A stretch of 12,264 bases of DNA from Candidatus Liptonbacteria bacterium RIFCSPLOWO2_01_FULL_53_13. GTDB taxonomy: Bacteria; Patescibacteriota; Minisyncoccia; UBA6257; 2-01-FULL-56-20. Below the pieces are notes generated by a model that saw only the letters and a list, made by a program, of their open reading frames with translations, was not told where the DNA came from and made no database searches. Position numbers and translations under genes: made by a program. Every line of letters starts with the position of its first letter. The stretch's first letter is position 1. This document shows, one piece after another, positions 10,917 to 12,264 of the stretch. The DNA is taken from contig MHLB01000064.1 of the NCBI GenBank assembly GCA_001818895.1, forward strand, positions 444-12,707, read 5' to 3'.

Positions 10917-11984
10917 ATGCAGGACAAAAAGTATCTCATTGTCATTTATGTGGCGCTCGTAGGCGTCATCATCGGAAGCACGGCGTTCGTCTATGTGCTT
11001 CTCCCGCAGGCGGGACAAAAAAATCTGGTGAGTCCCGCCACGAACCTGCAACAGCCGAAGCCGAAAGCGGAAGTGCATTTGTACAAAAAACAGGGGGCAT
11101 TGGTGCTCGCGTGGGCGAATCTCCCCGATGGCACCGAGCGCGTGGATATTTTCCGTTCCGTGCGCGGAACGAACAAGTGGGAAAAATGGAAATCTTTTAC
11201 CATTACCTCGGGGAGCGCTTCGGGTGACACTATTGAAATCCCGGTTTCCTCCCGCGAGGACCTGGCTCTGTACTCGTTTTATGCGCAGGCGGTGGGCACG
11301 TATATCCCAGGCTCCGCAGGAAGCGGTGGAGCGCAGAATCCTTTTTCAGGCTCTCCCTCCGGCCCTGCGATGGGCGATGGGGCAATCGGCGCGTTTTTGA
11401 ACGAAGAGGGCGAGTCGGTGCTTTGGGTGTCCATGGAAACAGAATTGGAAACCTACGTACCCCCTCCCCCGCCGGCGCCCGCACAGCCGGGAGCGCCGAA
11501 TCAGAGCCAAACCTCCACCCCTACGGGCAACGAACCGCCTTCCATGATTATTCCGATTCTCTCTCCGGGGAGCACTTCTTCGCCGGCATCGCCCGCTTCA
11601 TCGTCGTCCGCACCACAGACCACCCCGGCGCAGGCACAGCCGGGGACGCCCGGCCAGGCCATTTATTACGCGCCGAACGGGACTATTTCCGGATACGGCT
11701 CTGCAGAACCGGCGGCAAGTTTCTGGGTGGAGCATGTGAACAAGAACATTGAGATCGGCTGGCAGGGAATCCCCGCAAGTACCACGCTTGCCATCGTGTA
11801 TCGCTCGTCTTCCGAAACCGGCCCGTGGAGCGAACTCCTGCGCCAGACGGGGCCGCACACGTCATACCTCATCCGCCTTATTGATAACACGCTGGACCGG
11901 GCGTTCTATTACAAAATGGCTGCCCGCGAGGGAACAACGGTGCTCCAGACCTACGGCCCGCTCTTTCTGCCGGCGCTTGAATAA
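10917..11984 (+). CDS. Membrane-anchored surface protein with two Fn3-like modules and a Pro/Ser-rich linker
   Basis: 355 residues. Residues 6-30 form a membrane anchor ([24 protein letters not shown]). Module 1 (about 50-125) and module 2 (about 265-352) share a pattern: [20 protein letters not shown] with GTNKWEKW in the first, [20 protein letters not shown] with [10 protein letters not shown] in the second, each ending in a Tyr-rich strand ([18 protein letters not shown]). This resembles fibronectin type III folds. Between them a linker of about 90 residues is rich in Pro, Ser, Thr, Ala and Gln ([27 protein letters not shown]). Likely an extracellular adhesive or scaffold protein; no enzymatic motif. 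ATG 10917 follows a consensus extended -10. The ddl gene follows 28 nt downstream with its own -10. Confidence 0.8.
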   Translation: MQDKKYLIVIYVALVGVIIGSTAFVYVLLPQAGQKNLVSPATNLQQPKPKAEVHLYKKQGALVLAWANLPDGTERVDIFRSVRGTNKWEKWKSFTITSGSASGDTIEIPVSSREDLALYSFYAQAVGTYIPGSAGSGGAQNPFSGSPSGPAMGDGAIGAFLNEEGESVLWVSMETELETYVPPPPPAPAQPGAPNQSQTSTPTGNEPPSMIIPILSPGSTSSPASPASSSSAPQTTPAQAQPGTPGQAIYYAPNGTISGYGSAEPAASFWVEHVNKNIEIGWQGIPASTTLAIVYRSSSETGPWSELLRQTGPHTSYLIRLIDNTLDRAFYYKMAAREGTTVLQTYGPLFLPALE

Positions 11985-11999
11985 GTCCCGATACGCGTG

Positions 12000-12005
12000 T
12001 AAAAT
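12000..12005 (+). promoter_or_regulatory. -10 box of the ddl gene
   Basis: TAAAAT ends 7 nt before ATG 12013, giving a predicted +1 one base before the start codon. A TG directly precedes the hexamer without the usual one-base spacer. Confidence 0.45.
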
Positions 12006-12012
12006 CCCGTTC

Positions 12013-12264
12013 ATGAAACGCCAAAAAAGAAAACTGCGCGTGGGGCTGATTTTCGGAGGAAAATCCGCCGAGCATGAGGTATCCATCCATTCCGCAAAAA
12101 ATATCTACGACGCGCTGGATAAAAAGAAATACGAGGTGACGCTTATCGGCATTGACAAGCAGGGCCGCTGGCGTTTCGGCAACCGGAATTTTCTTGCGCG
12201 CGCGAAAGACAAGCTTTTACCGGAGATCGCCTCGGGGTCCGCGCATGACACGATTGCCGCAACT
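12013..12264 (+). CDS. ddl: D-alanine--D-alanine ligase, N-terminal part (runs off the window)
   Basis: 84 residues are visible. After a short basic start, [46 protein letters not shown] is the signature N-terminal Rossmann-like region of Ddl, including the GGxSxEHEVS motif. Ddl joins two D-alanines with ATP to make the dipeptide at the end of peptidoglycan stems, in the cytoplasm. The ATP-grasp domains lie beyond the window, so completeness cannot be judged. The -10 box 7 nt upstream supports ATG 12013. Confidence 0.92.
   Translation, partial: MKRQKRKLRVGLIFGGKSAEHEVSIHSAKNIYDALDKKKYEVTLIGIDKQGRWRFGNRNFLARAKDKLLPEIASGSAHDTIAAT

Noticed and set aside
10760..10945. 61-codon minus-strand frame
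   Set aside because: It is made by the 10-bp repeat arrays and covers the promoter of the next gene; the protein string only reflects the repeats.

Overview
The window looks like chromosomal DNA of a Candidate Phyla Radiation bacterium (Patescibacteria, probably the Parcubacteria/Paceibacteria side). This is inferred from the protein set: DUF4230, DUF2914 and DUF2000 proteins, a secreted protein with an AGYPVxExYPxQC-type motif, a divergent Obg, and many small anchored surface proteins. It is also inferred from the dense gene packing and the very short or absent mRNA leaders. No rRNA, tRNA, CRISPR array or insertion sequence was seen.

Layout. 1-1500 (minus strand): the start of a diaminopimelate-decarboxylase-like gene (lysA) with its promoter, a small unknown gene, and an anchored extracytoplasmic protein. 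1500-3860 (plus): a DUF4230 membrane-anchored protein overlapping by 4 nt a flavoprotein closely resembling eukaryotic delta(24)-sterol reductase (DHCR24). 3860-4300: a TrpR-superfamily repressor gene (minus) bracketed by two copies of a long perfect palindrome; a third copy lies at 1540. 4354-6893 (plus): a compact likely operon of DUF2000, GIY-YIG nuclease, SanA/YdcF-like and DUF2914 membrane protein. 6910-8172 (minus): a small membrane protein and a uracil phosphoribosyltransferase with a long N-terminal extension. 8357-9376 (plus): the GTPase Obg. 9471-9830 (plus): a degenerate receiver-like protein with its own promoter, leader hairpin and terminator. 10120-12264 (plus): an anchored thermonuclease, a surface protein with two Fn3-like modules, and the start of D-Ala-D-Ala ligase (ddl).

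How it works together. lysA and ddl at the two edges are cell-wall precursor genes, and many products in between are envelope or extracytoplasmic proteins. Eight genes have a -10 box (mostly extended, TGnTATAAT-like) whose predicted transcription start falls 0-2 nt before the start codon, so leaderless transcription seems to be the default. The uracil phosphoribosyltransferase and receiver-like genes differ: they have -35/-10 promoters, longer leaders, Shine-Dalgarno sites and hairpin terminators.

The most interesting signal is the perfect 28-36 bp palindrome centred on GTACTAGTAC. It occurs three times, two of them on either side of a TrpR-like gene. Its core resembles the half-sites known for E. 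coli TrpR, which suggests a small undescribed local regulon. Further unexplained structure includes two facing arrays of 10-bp repeats (10755-10843), an unrelated 30-bp palindrome (10039-10068), and an ~88% GC block that ends in a terminator-like hairpin (1568-1666).
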